Position numbers and translations under genes: made by a program. Under the pieces are notes generated by a model, which was given only the letters and a program-made list of their open reading frames with translations, was not told the origin of the DNA and searched no databases. Below, piece after piece: positions 56,691 through 64,000 of a stretch of DNA of 64,000 nucleotides. The DNA comes from Desulfovibrionaceae bacterium. GTDB taxonomy: Bacteria; Desulfobacterota; Desulfovibrionia; Desulfovibrionales; Desulfovibrionaceae. Where the stretch lies: the NCBI GenBank assembly GCA_015709205.1, contig JACCQO010000014.1, positions 26,181-90,180 on the forward strand, in the 5' to 3' direction. Each line of letters begins with the position of its first letter. Positions within the stretch are counted from its first letter, which is position 1.

Positions 56691-57868
56691 GCGGCCTTCC
56701 TCCGGCGCACGAGCACGCGCAGGTGCGCGGCCCACTGCACCACGTGGGGCGATTTCTCGCGCACCGCGGTGCGCAGGCCGTAGAGCCCGGCCAGCAGGAA
56801 GATGCCGTTGGGCAGCCACAGCCCGATCTCGGGCGACAGGGTTCCGGCCTCGCCCGTGCTCAGGCCGATGGAGAACAGGGTGTAGTAGACCACGAAGTTG
56901 AGCATGGCCAGGATCACGCCGTACTGGCGCTTGAGGCCCTCGAAGGCGCAGGCCAGGGGCACGGCGAAGAGGCCCAGCACCAGGCAGGCCATGGGCAGGG
57001 CCGTGCGCTTGTGCACCTCCACGAGCACCTTGCGGTACCAGTTGGCCCCGTGCGCCTCGGTGGTGGCCGCCGGGTCCATGGCCAGCTCGCGCAGGCGGGC
57101 GTAGGAGAGTTCCTTGGGCTTGAGGTCCTCGAGGTTGGAGCCGCCCAGGATGCGGTTCAGGTCCAGGCGCACGGTGTAGGTCTTAAAGCTCAGCACGCTG
57201 ACGCGTTCCTGCTCCTGCTGGTAGATGGTGCCGTCGCGCAGCACGAAGAGGATGCGCCCGTGCTCGGGGTCGGGCAGGATGCGGCCCTCGGGCGCGAGCA
57301 CCGTGGCGTGAGCCTCCTTGCGGCTGCGGTCCTGCACGATGATGTCCGTGAGCAGGCCGCGGTTGTTGTCCACGTCGTGGGCGTAGATCATCAGCCCCGG
57401 GAACTGCAGGTTGAACACGCCGGGCTGGATCACGAGCTGGGTCTTGGTGCGCGCGTATTCCAGGACCGTGGTGCGGAAGTTGTTCATGCCCCAGCTCAGG
57501 CCGTAGAGGGAGACGAAGAGGTTGGCCGCCGTGCAGAGCAGGCAGAAGAGCACGGGCGCGGGCAGGAGCTGGTAGAGGCTCACGCCCCCGGCCTTGAGCG
57601 CGGTCAGTTCGCGGTCCGTGGACATGCGCAGGAAGGTGAGGAACACGCTGAGCATGCAGGCCACGGGAATGAGCAGGAGCATGAAGAAGGGGCTCAGGTA
57701 GAGGAAGAGCAGCCCCAGGTCCGCGGCCCCGAGGCTGAGGCTGAGGAACAGCTCGCGCATGTGCAGGACGCGGCCGATGAGGATCAGGGACAACAGCGCC
57801 CCGAGGCACAGGAGGAAAAGCCAGCAGAGCTCCAGGAAGAGATTGCGGCTGACGAGTTTGGGGACCAA
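56687..57868 (-). CDS. lptF: LPS export permease LptF
   Basis: The 393-residue YjgP/YjgQ-family protein has membrane spans at about 11-33, 48-80 and 98-120 and three near the C-terminus, around a periplasmic beta-jellyroll (QPGVFNLQFPGLMIYAHDVDNN). It has the pattern DRELTALKAGGVSLYQLL of the first transmembrane group. It is coupled to lptG. LPS transport implies a Gram-negative outer membrane. Confidence 0.9.
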   Translation of the reverse strand: MVPKLVSRNLFLELCWLFLLCLGALLSLILIGRVLHMRELFLSLSLGAADLGLLFLYLSPFFMLLLIPVACMLSVFLTFLRMSTDRELTALKAGGVSLYQLLPAPVLFCLLCTAANLFVSLYGLSWGMNNFRTTVLEYARTKTQLVIQPGVFNLQFPGLMIYAHDVDNNRGLLTDIIVQDRSRKEAHATVLAPEGRILPDPEHGRILFVLRDGTIYQQEQERVSVLSFKTYTVRLDLNRILGGSNLEDLKPKELSYARLRELAMDPAATTEAHGANWYRKVLVEVHKRTALPMACLVLGLFAVPLACAFEGLKRQYGVILAMLNFVVYYTLFSIGLSTGEAGTLSPEIGLWLPNGIFLLAGLYGLRTAVREKSPHVVQWAAHLRVLVRRRKAA

Positions 57869-57874
57869 GCCGCC

Positions 57875-58057
57875 CTATTCCCCGGCGTCCGCCGCCTTGA
57901 AGAAATCGCAGAGCATCTGGGTTTCCTTGGGGCTCAGGTTGTAGCGCACCCCGGCCTCCTCGATGAGCGCCGCGCGGCTCTTGCCGCAACCCAGGTTCTC
58001 GGTCACGTAGCGCGCCGCCTTGCGCACCAGTTCGCTCTGGGGCATGATCGTGGTCAT
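57875..58057 (-). CDS. Small protein of unknown function before lptF (60 aa)
   Basis: AAGGAG lies six bases before the ATG at 58057, and the stop is six bases before lptF, so it leads the lptF-lptG operon. It is soluble and helical: SELVRKAARYVTENLG, then CGKSRAALIEEAGVRYNLSP and TQMLCDFFKAA. The pattern suggests a small helix-turn-helix, but no regulator family is recognised. Another downstream ATG at 58045 is possible. Confidence 0.75.
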   Translation of the reverse strand: MTTIMPQSELVRKAARYVTENLGCGKSRAALIEEAGVRYNLSPKETQMLCDFFKAADAGE

Positions 58058-58255
58058 GGAAACTCCTTGGGATTGCGCCGTTCTCGCTTGCTCCGGACTG
58101 GAGAAGCCACGACGCGGCGAAGGTATCCCAACGGCCGTGGCCTTGCAACTCGCGGGTGCATGGGATAGGCACACGCAGGCGGCCGGGCAGTCGCGCCGGG
58201 CCGCGCAAACCGCGCCGCCGCGCCGACAGCGCATCGCCGTGCGCAGATCTTCGCC

Positions 58256-59077
58256 ATGACCGACATCCTCAACGCCGTCGTCCTGGGCATCGTCGAGGGG
58301 CTCACGGAGTTCCTCCCGGTCTCCTCCACGGGCCACCTCATCCTGGCGGGCGACCTGCTCGGGTTCACCGGGCCCAAGGCCGCCACCTTCGAAATCGTCA
58401 TCCAGCTCGGGGCCATCCTGGCCGTGGTCGCGCTCTATTGGCGCCGTTTCGTGGGCCTGATCCCGCGCCCGCTCGGGCGCGGCCGCGCGGACGCCCTGGG
58501 GCGGCCGCGTTTTTCCGGGGTGCGCGGGCTCTGGCTGCTCTTCCTGACCTCCCTGCCCGCCTCGGTGCTCGGGCTGCTCACCCACCACGCCATCAAGGAA
58601 TATCTCTTCGGCCCGCGCACCGTGGCCTGGGCCCTGGGCGTGGGCGCGCTGGCCATCCTGGTGGTGGAGGCCATGCCGCGCCGGGTGCGGCGCACCGAGC
58701 TGGACGAGGTCACGCCCCTGCTGGCCCTGGGCATCGGCTGCTTCCAGTGCCTGGCCCTGTGGCCCGGGTTCTCGCGCTCGGCGGCCACGATCATGGGCGG
58801 CATGCTTCTGGGTGCGCGGCGGCAGCTCGCGGCCGAGTATTCCTTCATCGCGGCCGTGCCGATCATGGTCGCGGCCACGGGCTACGACATGCTCAAGAGC
58901 CTGGACCTGTTCACGGCCGCGGACGTGCCCATGCTCGCGGTGGGCTTCGTGGTCTCGTTCCTGGCGGCCTGGGGCGCGGTGAAGTGGTTCATCGCCCTGC
59001 TCGGCCGCACCACCCTGCGGCCCTTCGCGGTCTACCGGCTGGCGCTGGCCCCGCTGGTGCTCTATTTCCTGGCCTGA
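58256..59077 (+). CDS. uppP: Undecaprenyl-diphosphatase UppP/BacA
   Basis: UppP recycles the lipid carrier of peptidoglycan synthesis by removing a phosphate from undecaprenyl diphosphate. The 273-residue protein has GIVEGLTEFLPVSSTGHLIL with the catalytic Glu and Ser, and WPGFSRSAATIMGGMLLGA, plus about seven membrane spans. The start is the ATG at 58256. It diverges from the lptF operon and precedes the tRNA gene. Confidence 0.94.
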   Translation: MTDILNAVVLGIVEGLTEFLPVSSTGHLILAGDLLGFTGPKAATFEIVIQLGAILAVVALYWRRFVGLIPRPLGRGRADALGRPRFSGVRGLWLLFLTSLPASVLGLLTHHAIKEYLFGPRTVAWALGVGALAILVVEAMPRRVRRTELDEVTPLLALGIGCFQCLALWPGFSRSAATIMGGMLLGARRQLAAEYSFIAAVPIMVAATGYDMLKSLDLFTAADVPMLAVGFVVSFLAAWGAVKWFIALLGRTTLRPFAVYRLALAPLVLYFLA

Positions 59078-59154
59078 GCCGGGCCCCGGGGCGGCTCGAC
59101 GCGGGACTGGACACGGAGCCCGGCCGGGCGTCGGGAGTTGCCTCGAAGCGCGGA

Positions 59155-59172
59155 AAAAACGCTTGCGTTTTT
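59155..59172 (+). terminator. Weak terminator-like hairpin after uppP
   Basis: AAAAACGC and GCGTTTTT form an eight-base stem with a two-base centre, ending in Ts. Its small GC core makes it a weak candidate. Confidence 0.35.
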
Positions 59173-59254
59173 CGTGCGGGGAAGCTAGAGATTCCACCTC
59201 GCACGGGGCAGGCGGGCGCGCACGGCGCGCCGGGGCCGGTTCCGGGCGACCCAA

Positions 59255-59331
59255 GGCGAGGTAGCTCAGGTGGTTAGAGCATGCGGCTCATATCCGCAGT
59301 GTCGGGGGTTCAAGTCCCTCCCTCGCTACCA
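59255..59331 (+). tRNA. tRNA-Met (CAU), elongator type
   Basis: The 77-base cloverleaf has an acceptor stem GGCGAGG with CCTCGCT, a D arm, an anticodon arm TGCGG-CTCATAT-CCGCA with anticodon CAT at 59289-59291, a T arm with TTCAAGT, and an encoded CCA end. The acceptor stem and anticodon stem lack initiator features (no mismatched first pair, no three GC pairs). A lysidine-modified tRNA-Ile2 with the same anticodon cannot be excluded. Confidence 0.93.
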
Positions 59332-59342
59332 AATTTTCCCCC

Positions 59343-59383
59343 AAAAAAAAGGGAGCCAGGTACCCTGGCTCCCTTTTTTTTTT
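59343..59383. terminator. Bidirectional terminator between tRNA-Met and the RRM gene
   Basis: GGGAGCCAGG - TAC - CCTGGCTCCC, a perfect 10-base stem, with eight As on the left and ten Ts on the right. Confidence 0.95.
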
Positions 59384-59396
59384 GGTCAAATAGCGA

Positions 59397-59660
59397 CTAC
59401 CAGCGCGAGCGCTGTTCCCGGGGCTTGGCTTCGTTGACCTTGAGATTGCGGCCTCCGAAGTCCTTGCCGTCCAGGTTCTTGATGGCCTCAAGGGCTCCGC
59501 CGTCGGCCATCTCTACGAAAGCGAAGCCGCGGGGGCGGCCGGTCTCGCGGTCCTCGATGAGGTTGACGGACGTGACTTCGCCGTAGGTGGCGAACGCCGC
59601 GCGCAGTTCGTCTTCAGTCGCGGACCAGGGCAGATTGCCGACATAGATGTTCTTGGACAT
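59397..59660 (-). CDS. RRM RNA-binding protein
   Basis: The 87-residue protein is a single RNA recognition motif: RNP2 IYVGNLPW at the start and RNP1 RGFAFVEM near residue 46, then a short basic tail ending REQRSRW. Similar bacterial proteins are often abundant and induced by cold. GGAGAAAAA precedes the ATG at 59660. It has a leader of perhaps 150-200 bases with a terminator-like hairpin, suggesting control of its mRNA. Confidence 0.92.
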   Translation of the reverse strand: MSKNIYVGNLPWSATEDELRAAFATYGEVTSVNLIEDRETGRPRGFAFVEMADGGALEAIKNLDGKDFGGRNLKVNEAKPREQRSRW

Positions 59661-60170
59661 TTTTTCTCCAAAAAAAATAAAGAGTGGAAGGCATTGACGC
59701 CCGTGCGCCAAAAAAAGAAGCAGTGTACAAGATCGCACACTGCCTCTCTGGTAACCGATTTCAATTTAAACCAGCGCTGGCCAATCGGGCCGCGCCTCCA
59801 CGGGTGCCGCTGGTGTATTAATTACAATCAACACCCATTGGAAATAAAGTCAAGAGGTATTTGGGTGGCTGCCCGGCCAATGCGGCCTGCCATTGGCCGG
59901 AGCGGTCCCCGTCTTCCCATCGCGCGCACGGCTCGTGCCTGACCGGTTTCCCCCGCCCACGGGGCGCTTCAGGGGCGCCTGGGCTGGAGGCGGAGCAACG
60001 GTACGGAGCGGCAACGACGGAGCCGACCGGGCTCCTGGGGCGGCCGAACGGGCGTGCGACGGATGCGGGGGCTCTTGTCGCGGAGGGCCGGACCGCCTGG
60101 CCACCGCCCGTGGCGGGGCGCCCGGCCGACGCCGTTGCGGCGCGACGACGCATCACCTCTTTTCCGCAAA
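59661..60170. other. Intergenic region with no gene seen (leader of RRM gene and unexplained GC-rich part)
   Basis: The left part (59661-59860) is AT-rich and seems to be the leader and promoter zone of the RRM gene, with a perfect CCAGCGCTGG palindrome at 59771-59780 and TTGACT on the minus strand at 59848-59853. The right part (59870-60170) is GC-rich without a convincing frame, ribosome binding site or known RNA. All open frames across it lack support. Confidence 0.6.
59709..59743 (-). promoter_or_regulatory. Terminator-like hairpin in the RRM gene leader
   Basis: On the minus strand GCAGTGT and ACACTGC (59737-59743 with 59720-59726) form a seven-base stem with a 10-base loop, followed by TTCTTTTTTT. 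It stands about 50 bases before the RRM start codon, so it may act as an attenuator or end a separate small RNA. Confidence 0.55.
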
Positions 60171-60205
60171 AAAAGAAGGGCGGCTCCAGGCCGCCCTTCT
60201 TTTTT
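60171..60205 (-). terminator. Terminator of the chemoreceptor gene
   Basis: AAAAGAAGGGCGGC (60171-60184) pairs with GCCGCCCTTCTTTTT. On the minus strand a T run follows the stem, just after the chemoreceptor stop. Confidence 0.9.
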
Positions 60206-60250
60206 CATTGTGATCGCGACCCGGGTGCGATCGCGGTTTTTCCCCGCCTT

Positions 60251-61816
60251 TCAGGCACACTCCAGGTTCGAGCGCGTGCGCATGTCGCCGATCACGGTCT
60301 TGAGCTCCGCGGCCATGCGCGCCAGACCGCTTACGTCGCGGGCCGCCTCCTCCATGGCCGTGGTGGTCTCCTGGGCGGCGTTCTGGATGTGCGAGGCCGC
60401 ACCGGCCACCTGGTCCCCGGCCTGGGACTGCTGCTCCACGGCGTCGGCGATGCCGTGCACGCGCTCCGTGGTCTGCTCGATGAAGGTCAGGATCTCCCGG
60501 ATCTTGTCGCCCGCCGAACTGGCCGACTCCACGCCCTCCATGACCGAGGAGACCGCGGTCTCGGTGGAGACGCGGCTCTTGCGCGCGCTTTCCTGGATGG
60601 CCTGGACCACGCTGCCCACCTCCTTGGTGGCCTGCATGGTCTTTTCCGCCAGCTTGCGCACCTCGTCCGCGACCACGGCGAACCCCCGGCCCGCCTCGCC
60701 CGCGCGGGCCGCTTCGATGGCCGCGTTGAGCGCCAGGAGGTTGGTCTGGTCCGCGATGTCCGTGATCACATTGAGCACGCCGCCGATGCGTTCTGCGTGC
60801 TCGCCGAGATGCTCCATGTCGGACATGAGCGTCTGGGCCTCGTCGCGCACCGTGAGGATGACCTTGCGCGTGCGCTCCACCTCGTCGGCCCCGTCGCCGA
60901 CCTTGGCGCGCGAGCTCTCGGCCAGGTCGGTCACGGAGCGGGCGTTGCCCGCCACCTCCATGATCGAGCGGCTCATCTGCTCGATGGCGCTGGCCACCTC
61001 GTCCGTGCGGGCCTGCAGGGCCTCGGCGGTGGCGCGCGTCTGCTCCACCTGCGCGGCAAGCTGGCCCGAGGAGGCGGCCAGGTTGTCGGCCACCGCGCTG
61101 GCGCGGTCGGCCGCCTCGCCGATGATTGCGTTCTGGTCGCAGATTTCCTGCTCCTTTTCCTTGACCGCGGTCATGTCCAGATAGATGCAGCATCCGCCGA
61201 TACTGGCGTGGTCAAGGTCGTAGAGCGGGAAGACGTTGTAGAGCACGTGGCGTTGGCCGCCCTTGTGTCCGGTGATGGTCACTTCCTTGTTGCTGAAGAC
61301 TTCGCCGGTGGCGAGGGCCTTGCCCACCACGGTCTTGCGCGAGGAGTCGTTGTAGAAGACCTCGGCCAGGGTTCGGCCGTTCTGGCTTTCCGGCTCCTTG
61401 TCGATCTGGAGCATCTCCATGGTTTGGCGGTTGGTGTGCTGCACGCGTTCCTTGATGTCCACCAGCAGGAAGGGCATGGGCAGCCCGCCGATCAGGCCCT
61501 GGAACAGTCCCTTCTGGTGGCGCAGTTCCTGGGCCAGCCGGCCCACGGCCTCGCCCAGTTCCCCGCAGGACTTGATTGCTTCCTGGTTCAGGGGCGCTCC
61601 GTCCAGAGTCTTGAGCACCGCCCCGGTCAGGGCCGCCCGGCGTTTGTCCGCGGCGCGGGCGAGCAACAGCCCGGCCAGCAGCGTGGCAAGGGAGAAGGCG
61701 CCGGTGCCCAGCAGCCACGTCAGGGCGGACCCTGGAGGCTGCGCAACCGCAAGACACAGGCCCAGCAGCACGACCAAGCCGATCGCGCCGATGCCGAGAA
61801 CAGCTTGTGGCTTCAT
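60251..61816 (-). CDS. Methyl-accepting chemotaxis protein with PAS domain
   Basis: The 521-residue receptor has two membrane spans at the N-terminus (about 5-27 and 31-53) with almost no periplasmic loop, a cytoplasmic PAS-type sensor domain (about 105-215; [17 protein letters not shown]), a long helical signalling region and the conserved hairpin tip [20 protein letters not shown]. With no periplasmic domain it must sense an internal or membrane signal, such as redox or energy state. cheW lies at the other end of the window. Confidence 0.92.
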   Translation of the reverse strand: MKPQAVLGIGAIGLVVLLGLCLAVAQPPGSALTWLLGTGAFSLATLLAGLLLARAADKRRAALTGAVLKTLDGAPLNQEAIKSCGELGEAVGRLAQELRHQKGLFQGLIGGLPMPFLLVDIKERVQHTNRQTMEMLQIDKEPESQNGRTLAEVFYNDSSRKTVVGKALATGEVFSNKEVTITGHKGGQRHVLYNVFPLYDLDHASIGGCCIYLDMTAVKEKEQEICDQNAIIGEAADRASAVADNLAASSGQLAAQVEQTRATAEALQARTDEVASAIEQMSRSIMEVAGNARSVTDLAESSRAKVGDGADEVERTRKVILTVRDEAQTLMSDMEHLGEHAERIGGVLNVITDIADQTNLLALNAAIEAARAGEAGRGFAVVADEVRKLAEKTMQATKEVGSVVQAIQESARKSRVSTETAVSSVMEGVESASSAGDKIREILTFIEQTTERVHGIADAVEQQSQAGDQVAGAASHIQNAAQETTTAMEEAARDVSGLARMAAELKTVIGDMRTRSNLECA

Positions 61817-62112
61817 GATTCCTCCTTCGTGAATGAGGAAGTTGGTTCAAAGAGAATGACAAGTAGACGTGTTCATTCCATCACAGAGAGCCTTCTCGTT
61901 CCATTGCCGTTTATCAATGCAAAACGTAACGTGTTGCATCTCGCATGTGCAAAATCCATTTTACGTCGAACGCTCTCGGCAGCCCCTGCAGCAATCCGTT
62001 GCGGCCCCAGCAACGCGGAGTTGCATTCGTTACCTTTTAGTTTGATTTATAGGAAGGAAGAATCATTCCTGTCAAGGAGTTGTCGAAAAAAGACTGCAAA
62101 AACCGGTTCAAA
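61817..62112. other. Intergenic region, no gene seen
   Basis: The region is relatively AT-rich and forms the upstream region of the chemoreceptor gene. I looked for sigma-28 and sigma-54 promoter patterns on the minus strand and found no clear one. No frame with a ribosome binding site is present. Confidence 0.6.
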
Positions 62113-62148
62113 CACGAAGAAACCCCGCCGAGGCGGGGTTTCTTCGTG
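62113..62148. terminator. Long perfect hairpin terminator of the EF-hand gene
   Basis: The 17-base arms 62113-62129 and 62132-62148 (CACGAAGAAACCCCGCC and its complement) are perfectly paired with a two-base centre. On the minus strand the stem is followed by TTTG. The internal AAGAAA/TTTCTT tracts can serve as the A and T flanks. Confidence 0.75.
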
Positions 62149-62177
62149 TCGCTCGCACCGGTCGTCCGGCCGGAGAG

Positions 62178-62891
62178 CTAGATGGTCAGGTCCAGGGTTT
62201 CCTGCAGCAGGCTCGCCGCGGTCATGCCGAGTACGCTCTCGTCCGCGGCATCCGTGGAAGAGGACGTGGTGCCGGTCTCGAAGAGCGTGCTCATGAGGTC
62301 GGACATGTTTTCCTGGTAGGCCATGGCCGCACGGCGCATCTGGCCCTGCTGGGCCTCGTCCGGCTGCTGCATCTGCTGGAACAGGGACTCCAGGCCGCTC
62401 ACGCCGTTCTTCATGGCCTCGGCCAGTTCCTCGGCGGAAACCACGCCGTCCTCGTTGAGGTCCAGGGCGTCGAAGGTCTCGCTCGAAACGCCGGATTCGG
62501 CCTGGCTCAGCCCGCCGTCGTCGTCCTCGTCGAGCTGGCTCACGGCGTCGTCCGCCACCTGACCGGCGTCGGGTGCGCCTTCGGGCGGCTCGGGCTGCGT
62601 CATGCCGCTGGCCTGCATGATCTGGAGCATCTGCTCCAGGCTGGCCTGCAGGCCGGTGGCCAGCTCTTCCTCGCTCACGAGGCCGTCGCCGTCCGTATCC
62701 AGTTCGTTGAAGGCGTCCTCGGAGAGCTTGGTCTCGTCCAGGCTCAGGGCACCGTCACCGTCCGCATCCTGTTCGGAGATCATCTTTTCGGCCAGGTCCG
62801 CGCCGAAATCCGATCCCTCTTCGCGCTGCTGCGAACGCATCTGTTGTACGAACCAACTCGAAGAGTTGCTTCCTACCGCTTCTATGCTCAC
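62178..62891 (-). CDS. Four-EF-hand calcium-binding protein
   Basis: The 237-residue acidic protein has four EF-hand loops: DADGDGALSLDE and DTDGDGLVSEEE in one pair (about 50-85), DEDDDGGLSQAE and DLNEDGVVSAEE in another (about 120-155). A Gln-, Met- and Ser-rich C-terminal part follows. The start is a GTG at 62891 with GGAGG six bases upstream. There is no signal peptide or membrane span, so it is probably cytoplasmic, or exported by a route not visible here. Function unknown. Loop residues at positions 1, 3, 5 and 12 are mostly acidic, so calcium binding is likely. Confidence 0.88.
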   Translation of the reverse strand: MSIEAVGSNSSSWFVQQMRSQQREEGSDFGADLAEKMISEQDADGDGALSLDETKLSEDAFNELDTDGDGLVSEEELATGLQASLEQMLQIMQASGMTQPEPPEGAPDAGQVADDAVSQLDEDDDGGLSQAESGVSSETFDALDLNEDGVVSAEELAEAMKNGVSGLESLFQQMQQPDEAQQGQMRRAAMAYQENMSDLMSTLFETGTTSSSTDAADESVLGMTAASLLQETLDLTI

Positions 62892-63131
62892 GTCACACCT
62901 CCATCCGTGTCTTCGGCGGCGCGCGGCGTTCCTGCCGTCTTCGCCACCGGGAAGATTCTGCCCCTTCCTTGGCCTGTGGTCATGGAATGGCAAGGTGCGT
63001 GCCTGTTAAGGCGGATTTGAGGGCAATATTGGTAAAGATGGATTAAGAAACGGCTGCAGAGCGCCGTGCGGGATCGGCGGTGCCGGGCCGGACAGGCGGC
63101 CGGAGGATGGGGGCGGGCGGACGCGCGCGGG

Positions 63132-63431
63132 TCAGCGCATGGAGCGCAGTTCGCGGACCATGGGGTTTTCGTCGTGAAAGGCGAGGTCGATCTTGCGGAC
63201 CTTGGAGGTGGTCCACCTGTGTCCGGCGCGGGTGCGCAGGTGTGCGGCGTTGAGGCGGCGGGAGATCTGTTCGTAGTCGAGGCCGTTGGCGTGCAGGGAC
63301 TCGATCAGCCGCACCACGCGCTGTTCCTCGGGATTCTTGGCGCGCTGCCCGTCGACGAGCATGTAGCCGTAGGGTTCGCCGTTTCTGTCCTCGCGAAACA
63401 GGAGGTCATAGATGCATTCGAGTACGCGCAT
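63132..63431 (-). CDS. Stand-alone serine-recombinase accessory (Recombinase) domain
   Basis: The 99-residue protein matches the DNA-binding Recombinase domain of large serine recombinases: EPYGYMLVDGQRAKNPEEQ followed by VVRLIESLHANGLDYEQISRRLN and TRAGHRWTTSKVRKI. The catalytic resolvase domain and the zinc-ribbon are both missing, so it cannot recombine DNA by itself. The ATG at 63431 has only a weak ribosome binding site (GGCGG). It lies 167 bases from ssrA, a common integration site, so it may be a domesticated remnant or a real small DNA-binding protein. Confidence 0.7.
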   Translation of the reverse strand: MRVLECIYDLLFREDRNGEPYGYMLVDGQRAKNPEEQRVVRLIESLHANGLDYEQISRRLNAAHLRTRAGHRWTTSKVRKIDLAFHDENPMVRELRSMR

Positions 63432-63530
63432 GAACGCCGCCGGGTCGTGGTGAAAAAGGCCTCGATCGCCCCGTTTTCTATTCGGCAGGGAAGCAGGTTG
63501 TCAATATGCAGGACATTTTTCACATTCCCC

Positions 63531-63558
63531 TTGCGTCCGGCGCGGGGGGCCTTATACT
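63531..63558 (+). promoter_or_regulatory. Promoter of ssrA
   Basis: TTGCGT (63531-63536), a 16-base spacer and TATACT (63553-63558; five of six) lie 40 bases before the mature 5' end. The short leader would be removed by RNase P. Confidence 0.65.
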
Positions 63559-63598
63559 AGAGACACGCCACGCCCGTTGGCGCAACGATCTTTGACAT

Positions 63599-63957
63599 GG
63601 GGGCGCACTGGTTTCGACGGGGATGATGAAACCGGCGCAGCAGGCCGAGGTCGCCGCTGGCCTCGTAAAAAAGCGGCACAATCACAGTTGCCAACGACAA
63701 CTACGATTACGCTCTGGCTGCCTAAGGGCGGCCTCGTTCGCACGGCCGACGTCCGATACGTCGCGTGAACGCAAACCCCATCGGACTGGCGCGAATCCGT
63801 CGTCTTCCCGGTGACGCGCGAGACCCTTAGGAGGACTGGCCGTCGGGTTGCCCGGGCAGGGGCGTTCCCGGCGACGAGATCAATACCTGTCCTAAGCCTG
63901 TAGACGCACCGCGCGGAGCATTCTCGGACGGGGGTTCGATTCCCCCCGCCTCCACCA
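63599..63957 (+). ncRNA. ssrA: Transfer-messenger RNA (tmRNA)
   Basis: The 359-base RNA starts GGGGGCGCACTGGTTTCGACG and ends with a T arm GGGGGTTCGATTCCCCC, an acceptor strand complementary to the start, and an encoded CCA. The internal reading frame (63690-63725) encodes the tag ANDNYDYALAA and a TAA. tmRNA frees stalled ribosomes and marks the unfinished protein for proteolysis. It is one-piece, not permuted. The 3' end lies 43 bases from the window edge. Confidence 0.95.
63690..63725 (+). other. tmRNA tag-peptide reading frame
   Basis: Translation resumes at GCC and yields ANDNYDYALAA before TAA. The ALAA end is the usual ClpXP degron, and NYDY resembles tags of other proteobacteria. Confidence 0.85.
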
Positions 63958-64000
63958 TTTAGAAAAGACAAACCCGTCTCTCTGGGGTCATTCTCCGGGG

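Noticed and set aside
59870-60170. A small RNA or protein gene in the GC-rich gap between the RRM and chemoreceptor genes
   Set aside because: I found no ribosome binding site with a plausible frame, no known RNA consensus (6S, SRP, RNase P) and no clear promoter-terminator pair.
61817-62112. Sigma-54 or sigma-28 promoter for the chemoreceptor gene
   Set aside because: GG and GC elements or the sigma-28 boxes could not be found at correct spacing on the minus strand.
59861-62296. An 811-codon open frame on the plus strand
   Set aside because: It runs antisense to the chemoreceptor gene and through a terminator. Its sequence is low-complexity shadow without motifs.
63599-63957. ssrA 3' end as a proven attachment site
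   Set aside because: Only one copy of the 3' end is in the window and no integrase with a catalytic domain is present, so an integrated element cannot be shown.
63552-63971. A 139-codon open frame antisense to ssrA
   Set aside because: The region is a complete tmRNA with all expected structural parts, so the frame is accidental.

Overview
This window is a stretch of core chromosome from a high-GC, Gram-negative deltaproteobacterium, most likely of the Desulfovibrionales (Desulfovibrio type). The signs are very GC-rich third codon positions, an outer-membrane gene set (bamD, lolA, lptF, lptG), mutS2 inside an rpsU-yqeY-mutS2-dnaG-rpoD cluster, a long PEP synthase, citramalate synthase, and several small proteins that look lineage-specific. 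The genus is an inference. About 60 protein genes are supported, with one tRNA and one tmRNA. I see no CRISPR array, insertion sequence, prophage or toxin-antitoxin pair.

Layout. 1-2.04 kb: start of cheW (cut by the window edge), a small unknown gene and ugd. 2.28-9.86 kb: a plus-strand run pdxJ-acpS-nnr-CBS-tsaE-lysC-cimA-MBL hydrolase, covering vitamin B6, carrier-protein activation, nicotinamide repair, tRNA t6A and amino-acid synthesis. 9.97-35.6 kb: almost all minus strand. It holds a diguanylate cyclase, the macromolecular synthesis cluster, HU, rsmA, otsA, an EF-G, bamD, thioredoxin and its reductase, tsaD, fbp, ftsB, pgsA, a lytic transglycosylase, an Mrp ATPase and pcm, with many 1-17 base overlaps that imply coupled operons. 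35.8-39.7 kb: a second CBS protein, an M23 peptidase, cfa and an AlaX-type editing protein. 39.9-43.5 kb: an enlarged PEP synthase with a structured leader. 43.6-50 kb: birA, cca, a receiver-histidine kinase divergent from a tandem HD/HD-GYP protein, and a DHH phosphoesterase. 50.1-59.1 kb: lolA, ftsK, efp, aroQ, engB, lptG, lptF and uppP. 59.2-64 kb: tRNA-Met, an RRM protein with a long leader, a chemoreceptor, an EF-hand protein, a lone serine-recombinase accessory domain and ssrA.

Common themes are envelope construction, translation and its quality control (tsaD, tsaE, efp, rsmA, AlaX, EF-G, engB, cca, tmRNA) and signalling (GGDEF, HD-GYP, histidine kinase, chemoreceptor, CheW). No complete undescribed system stands out. 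The best leads are a ftsK gene whose first membrane segment lies upstream of any ordinary start codon, structured leaders on the PEP synthase, RRM and aroQ genes, a Glu in place of the first catalytic Asp of the CCA enzyme, a lone recombinase domain beside ssrA, and several uncharacterised genes wedged into essential operons.
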